DNA from: Pseudomonas sp. KBW05
Lineage (GTDB): Bacteria; Pseudomonadota; Gammaproteobacteria; Pseudomonadales; Pseudomonadaceae
NCBI RefSeq assembly: GCF_003852405.1
Contig: NZ_QAJM01000024.1
Location: forward strand, 124,001-188,000
Direction of reading: 5' to 3'
DNA: 64,000 nucleotides
Made by a program: the position numbers and the translations under genes
Notes under the pieces: generated by a model
Databases searched by the model: none
What the model was told of the DNA's origin: nothing
Seen by the model: the letters and a program-made list of their open reading frames with translations, nothing else
Shown: in pieces, positions 19,489-30,943 of the stretch
How positions within the stretch are numbered: the stretch's first letter is position 1
Layout: every line of letters begins with the position of its first letter

Positions 19489-19773
19489 ATGAACAGGCTT
19501 ATCGTAGTGTTCGCAATGGCAGTGCTTGCAGGCTGCTCCGTCACCAGTGCCAAAACCCATGCCCGGCACGGTGTAAGCGGTATCGAGATCGATTGCTCTG
19601 GCCTTGGCTCTGGTTGGGACAAGTGTGAGAAGCGTGCGGCACGTGAGTGCAAGATGCAGGGCTACAAGGTTGTCACCAGGTCCAGCGATGCAAAGGACGA
19701 GGAGGGTGACTATCTTTTCGGCTGGAACCCGGCAGGTGCCGTCACTCGGACGATGTTGGTGATCAGCAATTGA
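19489..19773 (+). CDS. Small putative lipoprotein, function unknown
   Basis: 94 residues starting at the ATG at 19489 (MNRLIVVFAMAVLAGCS). It has a type II signal peptide with lipobox LAGC, so lipidation at Cys16 is likely. The mature part has four further cysteines or near-cysteine blocks (EIDCSGLGSGWDKCEK, ARECKMQGYKV), and Cys spacing suggests a small disulfide-bonded fold. I recall similar short lipoproteins in Pseudomonas, but no function can be given. A longer reading with an extra 14 residues from 19447 would spoil the signal peptide. It lies alone between the rpsA terminator and ihfB. Confidence 0.7.
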   Translation: MNRLIVVFAMAVLAGCSVTSAKTHARHGVSGIEIDCSGLGSGWDKCEKRAARECKMQGYKVVTRSSDAKDEEGDYLFGWNPAGAVTRTMLVISN

Positions 19774-19905
19774 GGGGGTGAGCCCTGTTTTACTGTCGTT
19801 GATCGCTCTGGTAGATAAGTTAAGGCATGGGCTGTTCAAATTCGTCAAGTCATGCTAAAACCTTCGAAGCGCTTTTCCTAGCTGCTTGAAAAAGAAGGGA
19901 AAAAT

Positions 19906-20202
19906 ATGACGAAGTCGGAGTTGATCGAACGAATTGTCACCCATCAAGGGCTGCTTTCATCCAAGGATGTAGAGCTGGCCATCAAGACCATGCTTGAACA
20001 AATGTCCCAATGTCTGGCGACCGGCGATCGGATTGAGATTCGCGGGTTTGGGAGTTTCTCGCTGCACTATCGCGCTCCGCGGGTTGGGCGTAATCCCAAG
20101 ACTGGGCAGTCGGTTAGTCTCGACGGTAAGTTCGTTCCTCACTTCAAGCCGGGCAAGGAGTTGCGGGATCGGGTGAACGAAGAGGAGGAGGAGGATCTCT
20201 GA
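19906..20202 (+). CDS. ihfB: Integration host factor subunit beta
   Basis: DNA-bending protein of 98 residues, the beta half of IHF. The family start [10 protein letters not shown] is present, and the DNA-minor-groove arm with the conserved proline is in [24 protein letters not shown] precedes an acidic C-terminal tail (NEEEEEDL). It lies downstream of rpsA as in enteric bacteria and P. aeruginosa, and 22 bp before the lapA-like gene. Purine-rich AGAAGGGA precedes the ATG. Confidence 0.96.
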   Translation: MTKSELIERIVTHQGLLSSKDVELAIKTMLEQMSQCLATGDRIEIRGFGSFSLHYRAPRVGRNPKTGQSVSLDGKFVPHFKPGKELRDRVNEEEEEDL

Positions 20203-20224
20203 GTTTTTGGTTTGGGAGACATTT

Positions 20225-20449
20225 ATGCGTGGAGCTCGTCGAGTTTTCTTGAGTTTGATTCTATTGGCCGTCGCCTTGGCGGTTTTGGTATTTGTGCTGG
20301 AAAATCAGCAAGAAGCTACTGTCGCATTCTTGGGGTGGTCCACCTCCAAAATGCCGTTGTCTGTATTTGTGGTGTCTGCATTGGTGGTCGGCATGGTTAT
20401 CGGGCCTGTTTTTGGTCGGATGGTTCGGCAAAAAACGCGTCGTGATTAG
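20225..20449 (+). CDS. LapA-domain (DUF1049) inner-membrane protein
   Basis: 74-residue membrane protein of the LapA/YciS type, connected in E. coli with LapB control of LpxC and lipopolysaccharide assembly. Two hydrophobic segments are visible (about residues 7-24 and 45-62), separated by ENQQEATVAFLG, the family hallmark; a basic tail RMVRQKTRRD follows. The ATG at 20225 follows GGGAGA at a good distance; a TTG 18 bp upstream is less likely. It is co-directional with ihfB and next to the O-antigen locus, but it belongs to the conserved flank. Confidence 0.85.
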   Translation: MRGARRVFLSLILLAVALAVLVFVLENQQEATVAFLGWSTSKMPLSVFVVSALVVGMVIGPVFGRMVRQKTRRD

Positions 20450-20732
20450 GCGGGCCTAAGGCTCTCTGCGTGGCTTCAGCTTGAAGGTGGGCTTTGGGTG
20501 CATTGATGTGCGGACAGTTATGTCTAGGGTGATTTTTCTGTAGGACTTCTTCCTCGTCATGTCAAGTCTTGTAATGTGACGCAGAGATGGCAAACTGCAA
20601 TCCGTTCTCGATAACGGTCATTTTGTGTGTCTGGCATTGACTCTGCAGTGATGCCTGGGGTTTTTGGTAGGCTATAAGCACAGAGTTCGCATAACGAGCC
20701 CGCAGTTTCTCTCAAGAAGGCAGGTTTTTGTT

Positions 20733-22073
20733 GTGAGCAGTAGTTTCCGTGCCCCTCCGGTTTCCAGGTCTGATGAAGTTGATTTTTCTGCTTTGTTTCA
20801 TCTCATTTGGAAACAAAAATATCTAATTATATTTGTGGCTTGTGTCGTCACGTTAATTGCCGCGGCTTACGCCTTCACTGCGACGCCTGTGTATCAGGTC
20901 AGTAGTGTGTTACGCCCTGCCGCCATCAATGAGCTTGATGCGCTCAATCGATCTGAGGTTTATCAATTGCCTCCTGGTATGGCGCTGACTGCGGTTGGTG
21001 CGGCGCTGGAGTCATATGAGACTCGTTTAAATTTCTTCCGCGCAAACCAGAAGCTATTCAAAAGTTTTGAGCGCCCGGGGCGAACGCTTGAGCAGAGTTT
21101 TGAAGAGTTTAATAGAAGCTCCATTCGCCTTGTTTTGCCTGATCCTAAAAAGGCAGACTCGCTGAGCGCGTATATAAAGCTTGAAATGAACTATCCCGCA
21201 GGAATCGATGGTGTTGCGATACTTAATGGATTTATTGAGTATGCGATCGCAAGCGAGCAACAACGGATCGCTTCTGATTTAAATATCATTGTTAAAAACA
21301 GACTCAATGAGCTGAAGGGTAAGCTGGATGCTGCTCGATCCGGTTATAGCGTTGACAAGGAAGCTAAGATTGCTTCTTTGACTGAAGCAGATCAATTGCG
21401 CCGTGCTCAGTTGCTGGACGAGCTTACTGCGTTGCGTGCTCAGTTAAAAAATCAGCGTATGAATCGTATGGCTCAGCTCGACGAGGCGATTGGTATTGCC
21501 AAATCCCTTGGTATCAAGAAGCCGTCAACGCCATCCTCCTTGGGCGACATGAGTCGGGATAATGGCTCGAACGTCATGCGTACAGAAATCACCAACCAGG
21601 CAATCCCTCTGTACTTTATGGGTGTAGAGGCGCTTGAAGCCGAGCGTACTGCACTGCTGCAGCGTAAGTCTGATGATTTCACCGATCCCCGGATTGGCCA
21701 GATTGCCAAGGAGCTGCAATTGCTCAAGTCCAATCGGCAGATTGAAGTTCTCAACAGTCGTGAAAATGAAGATCGCTTTCTTGCGGGCGTTCAGCCGTTG
21801 CGCGCTGAAGAGGCACGGTTACGTAACTTGAATATGGATATGACCCGTTTGAAGTTGGTCACCATTGACCAGCAGGCGTTGGAGCCGCTGAATCCGATCA
21901 AGCCAAGACGTTTGTTGATCGTAGCGTTCGGAATGATCTTCGGGGTGGTTCTGGGCTTGGCTCTGGCTTTTGCCCGCCACATCGTGAAGACGAGTGTTGC
22001 TACGGCGAAGCAGAAATATGTTGCCGTAGAAGCTTCTCCGATCAGTAGTTCTCGTGAGGTAGAGCGGGCCTGA
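20733..22073 (+). CDS. wzz: O-antigen chain-length determinant protein Wzz
   Basis: Polysaccharide co-polymerase that sets O-antigen length, acting with Wzy in the inner membrane. About 446 residues from the GTG at 20733, which follows AAGAAGG; a longer frame from 20664 lacks a ribosome site. There is an N-terminal membrane segment after the FSALFHLIWKQ block. A long coiled periplasmic region has repeated Glu/Leu/Arg-rich helices, and a proline-rich block (LEPLNPIKPRR) leads into the C-terminal membrane segment, all classic for Wzz. It is larger than enteric Wzz, as in P. aeruginosa wzz1. It is the first gene of the O-antigen locus, though a 790 bp gap separates it from wbpA. Confidence 0.93.
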   Translation: MSSSFRAPPVSRSDEVDFSALFHLIWKQKYLIIFVACVVTLIAAAYAFTATPVYQVSSVLRPAAINELDALNRSEVYQLPPGMALTAVGAALESYETRLNFFRANQKLFKSFERPGRTLEQSFEEFNRSSIRLVLPDPKKADSLSAYIKLEMNYPAGIDGVAILNGFIEYAIASEQQRIASDLNIIVKNRLNELKGKLDAARSGYSVDKEAKIASLTEADQLRRAQLLDELTALRAQLKNQRMNRMAQLDEAIGIAKSLGIKKPSTPSSLGDMSRDNGSNVMRTEITNQAIPLYFMGVEALEAERTALLQRKSDDFTDPRIGQIAKELQLLKSNRQIEVLNSRENEDRFLAGVQPLRAEEARLRNLNMDMTRLKLVTIDQQALEPLNPIKPRRLLIVAFGMIFGVVLGLALAFARHIVKTSVATAKQKYVAVEASPISSSREVERA

Positions 22074-22092
22074 GGCAGTTTGCAAGCAACAA

Positions 22093-22147
22093 AACGACAA
22101 ACGCACCAGCGCCAAAAAACCATTGGCGCGCTGGTGCGTTTGTCGTT
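22093..22147. repeat. Long perfect inverted repeat after wzz
   Basis: AACGACAAACGCACCAGCG (22093-22111) is repeated inverted as CGCTGGTGCGTTTGTCGTT (22129-22147): a 19-bp perfect stem around a 17-base loop. It starts 19 bp after the wzz stop and would make a very stable RNA hairpin. It has no long T-run, so it may be a terminator, an RNA stabiliser or a leftover of a mobile element. Confidence 0.75.
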
Positions 22148-22862
22148 GGTGCGATGGTGTTGCTTTGCGTTGCCTGCGTCCTATGACCTATTGGTGCGAC
22201 GCTTAACCTGAATAATTCCTGAACCCTTCGTGGATCTGTCTCTTGCTGCCGTTTCGGCCTTGATTTTTCGTGTTGGTTCGTGAGCTAATTATTTTTGACT
22301 TGATGCGCTTTATATGCGGGTGCGCAGGAGTTTTATTATGCTGTGGCTGCGGATCGGTCGAAGCGGCGCGTCCCCGTCGAGTTCTTGGTGGTGTCAGTGA
22401 AGACGCAGCGCGCGAGAGCTGGGTGGGGGGTGGCGCCCTCGGGATTTCTATTTTTTGCTTGAGTTGGTGAATCTTGCTAGGCTTCGCTTCTGGTCATGTA
22501 TCGTGAATGCAACAGATGTCTATATTTTATAGCTAAGTGCCATCTTTTTTGAGCGGCTTGTTGGCGCTGGTTGTTTAATCCTGTCCGGAGTGTTGCGGTT
22601 GCCTCAAGCAATATGCTTCGGGGCAGGCAGCGGGTGCCATGTCGGTAGACAATGCGGAGTCTCGCAGCGGCGGCGTGTTTTCAAGTACGCCTATTTCAGC
22701 CGCTGGAGGGGTGGTTTGGTGTAAAGGGGCTGAATGCATAGTTTGATGGTTGGGATGCGAGAAATGACGTTATCTCTATGTTTGAGTGATGAAGTGTAGA
22801 GGTAGCAGTCGCCCAGCTATATAATAGGATATATTTGTAATATTTACTTGGAGTTTAGCCTG
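22148..22862 (+). promoter_or_regulatory. 715-bp intergenic region before wbpA; candidate promoter
   Basis: No convincing gene. A 66-codon open frame at 22270 has no ribosome site and no recognisable protein. The last part is AT-rich. A perfect TATAAT at 22820-22825, 38 bp before the wbpA ATG, could be a -10 box, but no good -35 box lies at the right distance. A TTGGAG ribosome site for wbpA is at 22848-22853. I looked for an ops/JUMPStart element and saw no clear match. Confidence 0.4.
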
Positions 22863-25143
<2,281 letters not shown>

Positions 25144-25150
25144 TGTCTAT

Positions 25151-25732
25151 ATGAACTACACCTCTCACGCTACTGCGATCATAGATGAGGGTGCCACTAT
25201 CGGTGAGGATTCCCGTATTTGGCACTTCGTTCACGTATGCTCTGGCGCGAAAATCGGTGCGCGGTGCTCATTGGGGCAGAACGTCTTCATCGCAAACAAG
25301 GTGGTCATTGGAGATAACGTCAAGATTCAAAATAATGTCTCGGTATATGACAATGTGACGTTGGAAGATGACGTGTTTTGCGGGCCGAGCATGGTGTTTA
25401 CTAATGTTTATAACCCGCGCAGTTCGGTCTCGCGAAAAGATGAGTATCGAGATACCTATGTTAAGAAAGGCGCTACTCTCGGCGCCAACTGCACAATCGT
25501 GTGCGGTGCAACAATTGGAGAGTACGCGTTTGTAGGTGCGGGGGCTGTGATAAAGGGCGACGTCAAGCCCTACGCTCTCATGGTTGGTGTGCCAGCACGT
25601 CATATCGGCTGGATCAGCCAGCAAGGAGAGCGTATCCCGCTTCCCCTCCGAGGGGAGGGCACATTTCTCTGTCCGCACACAGCGCTGCGATATAAGTTGA
25701 ACGGTGAAGACATGGAGTGCCTTGATTTATGA
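25151..25732 (+). CDS. wbpD: UDP-GlcNAc3NA N-acetyltransferase WbpD (left-handed beta-helix)
   Basis: Acetyl-CoA-dependent N-acetyltransferase of 193 residues that acetylates the 3-amino group made by WbpE. It is a hexapeptide-repeat protein: successive [LIV]G-x-x-x-x turns run from [17 protein letters not shown] through [17 protein letters not shown] to [20 protein letters not shown]. The catalytic region has [13 protein letters not shown], and the C-terminal tail has [12 protein letters not shown]. The ATG at 25151 gives the family start; upstream in-frame codons lie inside wbpB. Its stop overlaps the wbpE start in ATGA. Confidence 0.93.
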   Translation: MNYTSHATAIIDEGATIGEDSRIWHFVHVCSGAKIGARCSLGQNVFIANKVVIGDNVKIQNNVSVYDNVTLEDDVFCGPSMVFTNVYNPRSSVSRKDEYRDTYVKKGATLGANCTIVCGATIGEYAFVGAGAVIKGDVKPYALMVGVPARHIGWISQQGERIPLPLRGEGTFLCPHTALRYKLNGEDMECLDL

Positions 25733-26859
25733 CTATTCCTTTTGTTGATCTTAGAACTCAATATTTGGCGCTCAAGTCAAGTATACAGGCGCGTATAGAT
25801 GGTGTTCTGGAGCACGGCCAGTACATTATGGGGCCTGAGGTTGCAGAGTTGGAGGAGCGACTGGCGCGTTACACTGGAGCTAAGCATTGTGTAACCGTCT
25901 CGAGTGGCACGGACGCGCTGCTGATCAGTTTGATGGCGTTGAATGTTGGTCCAGGTGATGAAGTCATTACCACGCCTTTTACGTTCGCGGCCACTGCAGA
26001 AGTGATTGTGCTGCTCGGTGGTATTCCAGTTTTTGTGGATATCGATCCACTGACTTGCAATATAGATCCGAGCAAAATTGAAGCGGCCATTACAACTCGT
26101 ACAAAAGCCATTATGCCCGTTAGCCTATATGGCCAGCCCGCTGATATGGATGAAATTAACGCAATCGCTGCTCGACATGGTTCTATCCCTGTCATTGAGG
26201 ATGCGGCGCAGAGTTTCGGCGCGGTCTACAAGGGGAATAAAAGCTGTAACCTGTCGACGATCGGTTGTACGAGTTTTTTTCCAAGCAAGCCGCTTGGATG
26301 CTATGGCGATGGTGGTGCGATATTTACATCGGATGATGAGCTCGCGCAGGTGTTTCGTGAGATTCGCGTTCACGGCCAGAGTCGTCGGTATTGGCATACC
26401 CGTGTAGGACTGGGTGGGCGAATGGACACTCTTCAATGCGCCATTGTTCTCGCTAAGCTTGAGCGTTTTGAGTGGGAGGTCAGCCAGCGGATCGAGAATG
26501 GTGATCGCTACAACACGCTAATGGATGGGCTTGGGGTCGAGCGCGTGCGTCTTGCGGCTGAACGTACCAGTATGTATGCGCAATATACTGTATTGGTCGA
26601 ACAGCGTGAGCAGGTGCAAGTGCTGCTGAAGAATGCCGGTATTCCAACAGCCGTGCATTATCCTGTGCCATTGAATGAGCAGCCCGCGTATTCGAAATAT
26701 GGCTCTGCATTGGATACACCGATTTCTTCAGCGGTGTCGAAACGGGTAATGAGCTTGCCGATGAGTGCAGATGTGGGTGAGGCTATTGATCACGTCGCTT
26801 CGCAATTGTCCGAGGTTTTAAGTCGCTTGGAAACTGATGTTGCAAGTGCTGTTGGATGA
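25729..26859 (+). CDS. wbpE: UDP-2-acetamido-2-deoxy-3-oxoglucuronate aminotransferase WbpE
   Basis: DegT/DnrJ/EryC1-type PLP aminotransferase of 376 residues that puts an amino group on C3 of the keto sugar from WbpB. The family start is [23 protein letters not shown] binds the PLP phosphate, DAAQSFGA has the PLP-ring aspartate, and the Schiff-base lysine is Lys187 in [15 protein letters not shown]. The tail has [18 protein letters not shown] overlaps occur at both ends (with wbpD and wzx), so translation of this block is coupled. Confidence 0.94.
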   Translation: MTIPFVDLRTQYLALKSSIQARIDGVLEHGQYIMGPEVAELEERLARYTGAKHCVTVSSGTDALLISLMALNVGPGDEVITTPFTFAATAEVIVLLGGIPVFVDIDPLTCNIDPSKIEAAITTRTKAIMPVSLYGQPADMDEINAIAARHGSIPVIEDAAQSFGAVYKGNKSCNLSTIGCTSFFPSKPLGCYGDGGAIFTSDDELAQVFREIRVHGQSRRYWHTRVGLGGRMDTLQCAIVLAKLERFEWEVSQRIENGDRYNTLMDGLGVERVRLAAERTSMYAQYTVLVEQREQVQVLLKNAGIPTAVHYPVPLNEQPAYSKYGSALDTPISSAVSKRVMSLPMSADVGEAIDHVASQLSEVLSRLETDVASAVG

Positions 26860-28148
26860 GTAGGAAGTTATTAGGAAAGGCGGGTATCTTTCTGTTCGCA
26901 AATATTGTGAACGCCGCCATCCCGTTTTTGCTATTGCCAATATTGACGCGTGTTTTAACGCCTGCTGATTATGGTGTTGTAGCGATGTTCAGCATCATGG
27001 TCAGCATTTTTGGCGCGCTGACAGGGTTGAGCGTACACGGGGCCATTGGTGTGCGCTATTTTGAGTTGGATCGAAAGGCGCTGGCCGGGTACGTCGCTGA
27101 TTGCGTCACCATACTGTGCGTCAGTACGTTGGTCGTACTCTTGTTAGTCGCTGTTATAGGTGACCGTTTGGTCTCGATTACCAATGTGCCATACCGCTGG
27201 CTGTTAGTGGCCGTCGTTGTGTCCGGTTTGCAGTTTATCGTCAATATCAAACTCACGCTTTGGCAAGTTAGTCAGAACGCCAAGAGCTATGGTGTATTCC
27301 AGGTTTCGCAGGGCCTTGTGAATTCAGCGTGCTCGTTGTTGTTGATTTTTCTGTTTTACATGGCCTGGGAAGGGCGAGTGTGGGGGCAGGTAGTCGCGAC
27401 CGCGGCGTTTGGCGTGTTGGCATTATTTGCGCTGTTCAGAAGCAAAGAACTGAATTTTCGTCATGATGGGCAAACGTATTACCGTGATGCGCTTAACTTT
27501 GGTGTGCCGCTGATTCCGCATGTAATAGGCGGGCTCGCGATGGTAGTCGCAGACAGGTTCATCGTTGGCAGCTTTCTTGATCTGGAATCGGTTGGTATTT
27601 ACACCCTGGCATTGCAGTTTGGCATGGCAATGGGGTTGATCGCCGATGCATTTTCAAAAGTATACAGCCCATGGTTATACCGAAAACTCAAGGACAGCAC
27701 GCCAGCAGCACGCTTGGAAGTGGTAGGTGTCACCTATTTGTCATGGCTGTTTTTTATTATGTTGGCGCTGGCAGCCCAGGTGTTCTGCTCGTTATTCTTC
27801 TTGAAAATTGTCGGTGAAAATTTTTATAAGGCTCAAGAAATACTTTTTTGGTTTTTCTTGGGGCAGACCTTTAAAGGAATGTATCTTACCGTCACGGGCT
27901 TGTTCTTTTTCTCCTCTCGCACCGGAAGGCTTTCATTTATAACATTGTCAACGGGTGGGGTATCGATTTTAGCATCTTTGTGGTTTGTTGAACGCTTTGG
28001 CTTGGAGGGGGCAGCGATGGCGTATGCTCTTTCTGAGTTTATTTTATTCTTTTTTGTCTGGGCGTTTTCTAGGCTGATTTATCCGATGCCGTGGTTGAGC
28101 GTGTTTTCCTCTCTGTCGACTGTATTGCTCAGAAAGGCCTCCAAGTGA
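26856..28148 (+). CDS. wzx: O-antigen flippase Wzx
   Basis: Multi-spanning inner-membrane protein of 430 residues from the polysaccharide-transporter branch of the MOP superfamily, which flips the lipid-linked repeat unit to the periplasm. About 12 hydrophobic segments can be counted. The N-terminal block NAAIPFLLLPILTRVLTPA with ADYGVVAMF is a Wzx hallmark. The central FGVPLIPHVIGG is also typical. It is coupled to wbpE by an ATGA overlap. This is the only flippase of this type in the locus. A gap of 191 bp without a gene follows. Confidence 0.92.
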   Translation: MSRKLLGKAGIFLFANIVNAAIPFLLLPILTRVLTPADYGVVAMFSIMVSIFGALTGLSVHGAIGVRYFELDRKALAGYVADCVTILCVSTLVVLLLVAVIGDRLVSITNVPYRWLLVAVVVSGLQFIVNIKLTLWQVSQNAKSYGVFQVSQGLVNSACSLLLIFLFYMAWEGRVWGQVVATAAFGVLALFALFRSKELNFRHDGQTYYRDALNFGVPLIPHVIGGLAMVVADRFIVGSFLDLESVGIYTLALQFGMAMGLIADAFSKVYSPWLYRKLKDSTPAARLEVVGVTYLSWLFFIMLALAAQVFCSLFFLKIVGENFYKAQEILFWFFLGQTFKGMYLTVTGLFFFSSRTGRLSFITLSTGGVSILASLWFVERFGLEGAAMAYALSEFILFFFVWAFSRLIYPMPWLSVFSSLSTVLLRKASK

Positions 28149-28339
28149 GTTCCAGGGGCGCTACTTCGGTGAAATGTTAAAAATTGTATTGGGTTTGGCT
28201 ACGGCTTCGTTACTTGGTGTAGAGTTTGCCGGTAGCTAAAGTAGGGTTCACGTGCGGCCTAGGGACCAGGGCTGTATAGGTTGTCTGTGACCATTTCATG
28301 GTCTGTCATCATGACTAGATGTTTTCCGAGAGTAATACC

Positions 28340-29089
28340 ATGCGAGTCATTGCAAAGCTTGATGTGAAGCCTCCATACGTGGTCAAGCCAGTCCACTTCG
28401 AGGGGCTTCGAAAGGTCGGCACCCCAGAGGAGCTGGTAGCTCAGTTTTATCAGCAGGGAGCTGATGAGATTTTCTATATTGATATTGTGGCCAGTCTCTA
28501 TAGACGAGAGGTCCTTTATGACTATATCGAAGCGGCGGCTAGAAAACTTCTTGTTCCGTTTGCCGTCGGGGGGGGCGTGCGCAGTGTCGAAGACTTCTCT
28601 CGCCTTTTCCATCATGGTGCAGACAAAGTGGTGGTGAATACGGGTGCTTTGGAAGTGCCTGCGATGATTGATGATGCTGCCAAGATTTTTGGGGGGCAGT
28701 CGGTTGTCGTCAATATTGAAGCCAAATCCATCGGCGACCAAAAATGGGTTTGCTACACCGATTGCGGGCGAATCAGTTCTGGTCGTGATGTCGTGCAATG
28801 GGCGAAAGAAGTTGAGCTCCGTGGGGCAGGTGAAATCCTGCTGCAATCGGTGGATTGCGACGGTAGGCAGCGGGGCTTTGATATTGCTTTGGTGAAGGTG
28901 GTGGTTGATGCGGTAAACATCCCCGTGGTTGCAGCGAGTGGTGCCGGTACGTTGGAGCACATTCTTGAAGTCGCACAGGTGGCTGCCCCAAGTGGTATTG
29001 CTCTGGCGTCGGTGTTGCACTACCAGAAAACGACGATTGCTGATGTAAAGCGTTTCTTGATTGAGCGCGGCGTGGAGGTACGGGTATGA
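28340..29089 (+). CDS. HisF-like amidotransferase subunit, set 1 (sugar amidination)
   Basis: A 249-residue (beta/alpha)8 protein of the imidazole-glycerol-phosphate synthase cyclase family, but in an O-antigen locus. In WbpG-type systems HisF is thought to pass ammonia from HisH to the sugar amidotransferase. The position of the first cyclase aspartate is kept (Asp8 in AKLDVK). The second, Asp130 of standard HisF, is glutamate (Glu127 in VVNIEAK). AVGGGVRS and ASGAGTLEH phosphate-site motifs remain. The start is ATG at 28340, seven bases after GAGAG. It overlaps the following hisH by ATGA-type coupling. I infer that it works with the 29702 protein, not in histidine synthesis. Confidence 0.86.
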   Translation: MRVIAKLDVKPPYVVKPVHFEGLRKVGTPEELVAQFYQQGADEIFYIDIVASLYRREVLYDYIEAAARKLLVPFAVGGGVRSVEDFSRLFHHGADKVVVNTGALEVPAMIDDAAKIFGGQSVVVNIEAKSIGDQKWVCYTDCGRISSGRDVVQWAKEVELRGAGEILLQSVDCDGRQRGFDIALVKVVVDAVNIPVVAASGAGTLEHILEVAQVAAPSGIALASVLHYQKTTIADVKRFLIERGVEVRV

Positions 29090-29694
29090 CTCACCTTGTT
29101 GGTGTCGTGGATTACGGCGCAGCGGGCAATGTTTTTAGCATCGCGAGGGCGCTTGAAATCGCTGGGGCCCATGTGCGAGTCATCAAACAGCCTAAGGATC
29201 TTCAAGGTATCAGCAAGTTAGTGATGCCGGGTGTTGGTAGTTTTGTTGACGGTATGCGCGAGTTGAAAGCTTCGGGTATGGCAGAAGCAATTGTCGAATT
29301 TGCCGACGAAGGACATCCTCTGCTGGGTATCTGTTTGGGAATGCAGGTGCTGAGCAAGATTGGATTTGAATACGGTGTGACATCTGGCTTGGGCTTGATC
29401 AATGGAGAGGTCAGGCAGATGTTGTGTGATAGCGTGGTTCCCCATATGGGCTTTAATAACTTGTCCGTGGTTGGCGAGTCGGCGCTGTTGAAGGGCATTA
29501 CGCCTCAGGATTTGTTTTACTTTATGCATTCCTATGAGGTTCAGGCCTATACCAACATTATTTCGTTGAGCACATATGGTGGGCATCAATTTGTCTCCGG
29601 TGTTCAAAGTGAGAATGTGTTCGGGTTGCAATTTCATCCCGAGAAAAGTAGGCAAGTCGGTGTTCGTGTTTTCGAAAACTTCCTGAGTGTGTGA
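29086..29694 (+). CDS. HisH-like glutaminase subunit, set 1 (sugar amidination)
   Basis: Class I glutamine amidotransferase of 202 residues that releases ammonia from glutamine. The catalytic triad is intact: cysteine in GICLGMQVL, and histidine and glutamate in LQFHPEKS. The family start VVDYGAAGNVFSIARAL is present. It forms a pair with the HisF-like protein encoded just upstream (four-base overlap). It is followed within eight bases by the PP-loop amidotransferase, making a HisF-HisH-amidotransferase block. Confidence 0.9.
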   Translation: MTHLVGVVDYGAAGNVFSIARALEIAGAHVRVIKQPKDLQGISKLVMPGVGSFVDGMRELKASGMAEAIVEFADEGHPLLGICLGMQVLSKIGFEYGVTSGLGLINGEVRQMLCDSVVPHMGFNNLSVVGESALLKGITPQDLFYFMHSYEVQAYTNIISLSTYGGHQFVSGVQSENVFGLQFHPEKSRQVGVRVFENFLSV

Positions 29695-29701
29695 GTTCGA
29701 A

Positions 29702-30919
29702 ATGAATAATCAAGAATCCTTCGGGCGTTACGGTCTTCCGCTAGATATACAATTTTGCAAGAAGTGCGCGATGAATAATCAGCGTCCTTCTTCAACGGTC
29801 GAGTTCAAGAATAAGCCTGGCGAAATCAAGAAAGCTATTTTCTTCAATGAGCACGGCGTGTGCGACGCTTGTACTTTTGCAGAAAAGAAGAAAACCATCG
29901 ACTGGAATGAGCGTGAGCGCGAGCTGCGCGAGCTGTGTGACAAACATCGGCGATACGATGGTCGCTACGATGTCGTGGTACCAGGCAGTGGCGGCAAAGA
30001 CAGTGTAATGGCTGCACATGTTTTGAAGTTTAAGTACAACATGAACCCGATCTTGGTTACTTGGCCGCCAGCGATTTACACCGTTATTGGTCGTGATAAT
30101 TTTGATGCCTGGATAAATGCCGGTTTTGCAAATTATACGTATCATCAAAACAAAAAAGTTCACCGGACGTTAACGCGTTTGGCGTTCGAAAAACTGTGTC
30201 ACCCTTTTCAGCCATTCATTTTGGGGCAAAAAAACCTGGCCCCCAAAATGTCGGCGTTGTTTGGTATTCCGTTGGTTGTTTTCGGAGAAAACGAGGCTGA
30301 ATACGGCAATGCGATTTTGGATAACGATAAGCCAACGCGAGATCCAAAATATTATACGGCAGAGAATCAAGTCGCTGATTTGTATCTCGGCGGTGTTAGT
30401 GCCGCGCAGCTAATGGAGGAGTATAAGTTTACCTTGGCAGACCTGGAGGCCTATCTGCCGGCGGATCCTTATAAATTGCAATCGGTTGGAACCGAGGTTC
30501 ATTATCTCGGCTACTACATGAAATGGCACCCTCAAGAAACGTATTATTTCTCCGTCGAAAATTCCGATTTCATGCCAAACGACTCTCGTACTGAAGGCAG
30601 TTTCAGTAAGTACAGTTCGTTGGATGATATGATTGACTGGTTGCACTACTACACCACCTATACCAAGTTTGGTATCGGACGCGCTACCTATGATGCCGCC
30701 CAGGAAATTCGTAATGGTGACATTAGTCGCGATGAAGGCATTGCACTGATCAAGCGTTTTGATGGTGAATACCCAGAGGTTTACCAAAAGCAATGCCTGG
30801 AGTACATGGGCATTACCGAACAGCGTTTCAATGATGTTATTGAAGAATTTCGCACTCCCCATCTTTGGGAAAAAACTGCGAGTGGTTGGCAGCTACGCAA
30901 GCCAATCTGGAAATCTTAA
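29702..30919 (+). CDS. N-acetyl sugar amidotransferase, PtmG-like (410-residue type)
   Basis: PP-loop ATPase that probably converts an N-acetyl group to an acetamidino group, using ammonia from the HisH/HisF pair encoded before it. About 405 residues from the ATG at 29702; a GTG at 29687 would add five. The PP-loop is VVPGSGGKDSVMAAHVL, and N-terminal CKKC and CDAC pairs may bind zinc. Long blocks such as PFQPFILGQKNLAPKM and TKFGIGRATYDAAQEIR agree with my memory of Campylobacter PtmG (Cj1324), found in the legionaminic acid cluster. Here too legB follows 24 bp later. This type is longer than and clearly different from the WbpG type at 40425. Confidence 0.85.
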   Translation: MNNQESFGRYGLPLDIQFCKKCAMNNQRPSSTVEFKNKPGEIKKAIFFNEHGVCDACTFAEKKKTIDWNERERELRELCDKHRRYDGRYDVVVPGSGGKDSVMAAHVLKFKYNMNPILVTWPPAIYTVIGRDNFDAWINAGFANYTYHQNKKVHRTLTRLAFEKLCHPFQPFILGQKNLAPKMSALFGIPLVVFGENEAEYGNAILDNDKPTRDPKYYTAENQVADLYLGGVSAAQLMEEYKFTLADLEAYLPADPYKLQSVGTEVHYLGYYMKWHPQETYYFSVENSDFMPNDSRTEGSFSKYSSLDDMIDWLHYYTTYTKFGIGRATYDAAQEIRNGDISRDEGIALIKRFDGEYPEVYQKQCLEYMGITEQRFNDVIEEFRTPHLWEKTASGWQLRKPIWKS

Positions 30920-30943
30920 TAAATTTATAAGGATGACGTCTCC

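Noticed and set aside
22270-22470. A 66-codon open frame in the gap between wzz and wbpA.
   Set aside because: No ribosome site, no recognisable protein and odd composition; treated as non-coding.
22148-22862. Possible ops/JUMPStart element before the O-antigen genes (GGTAGC at about 22801, GGCGGCGTG near 22669).
   Set aside because: Only short pieces match and they are not in the known order, so there is no basis for calling RfaH-type control.
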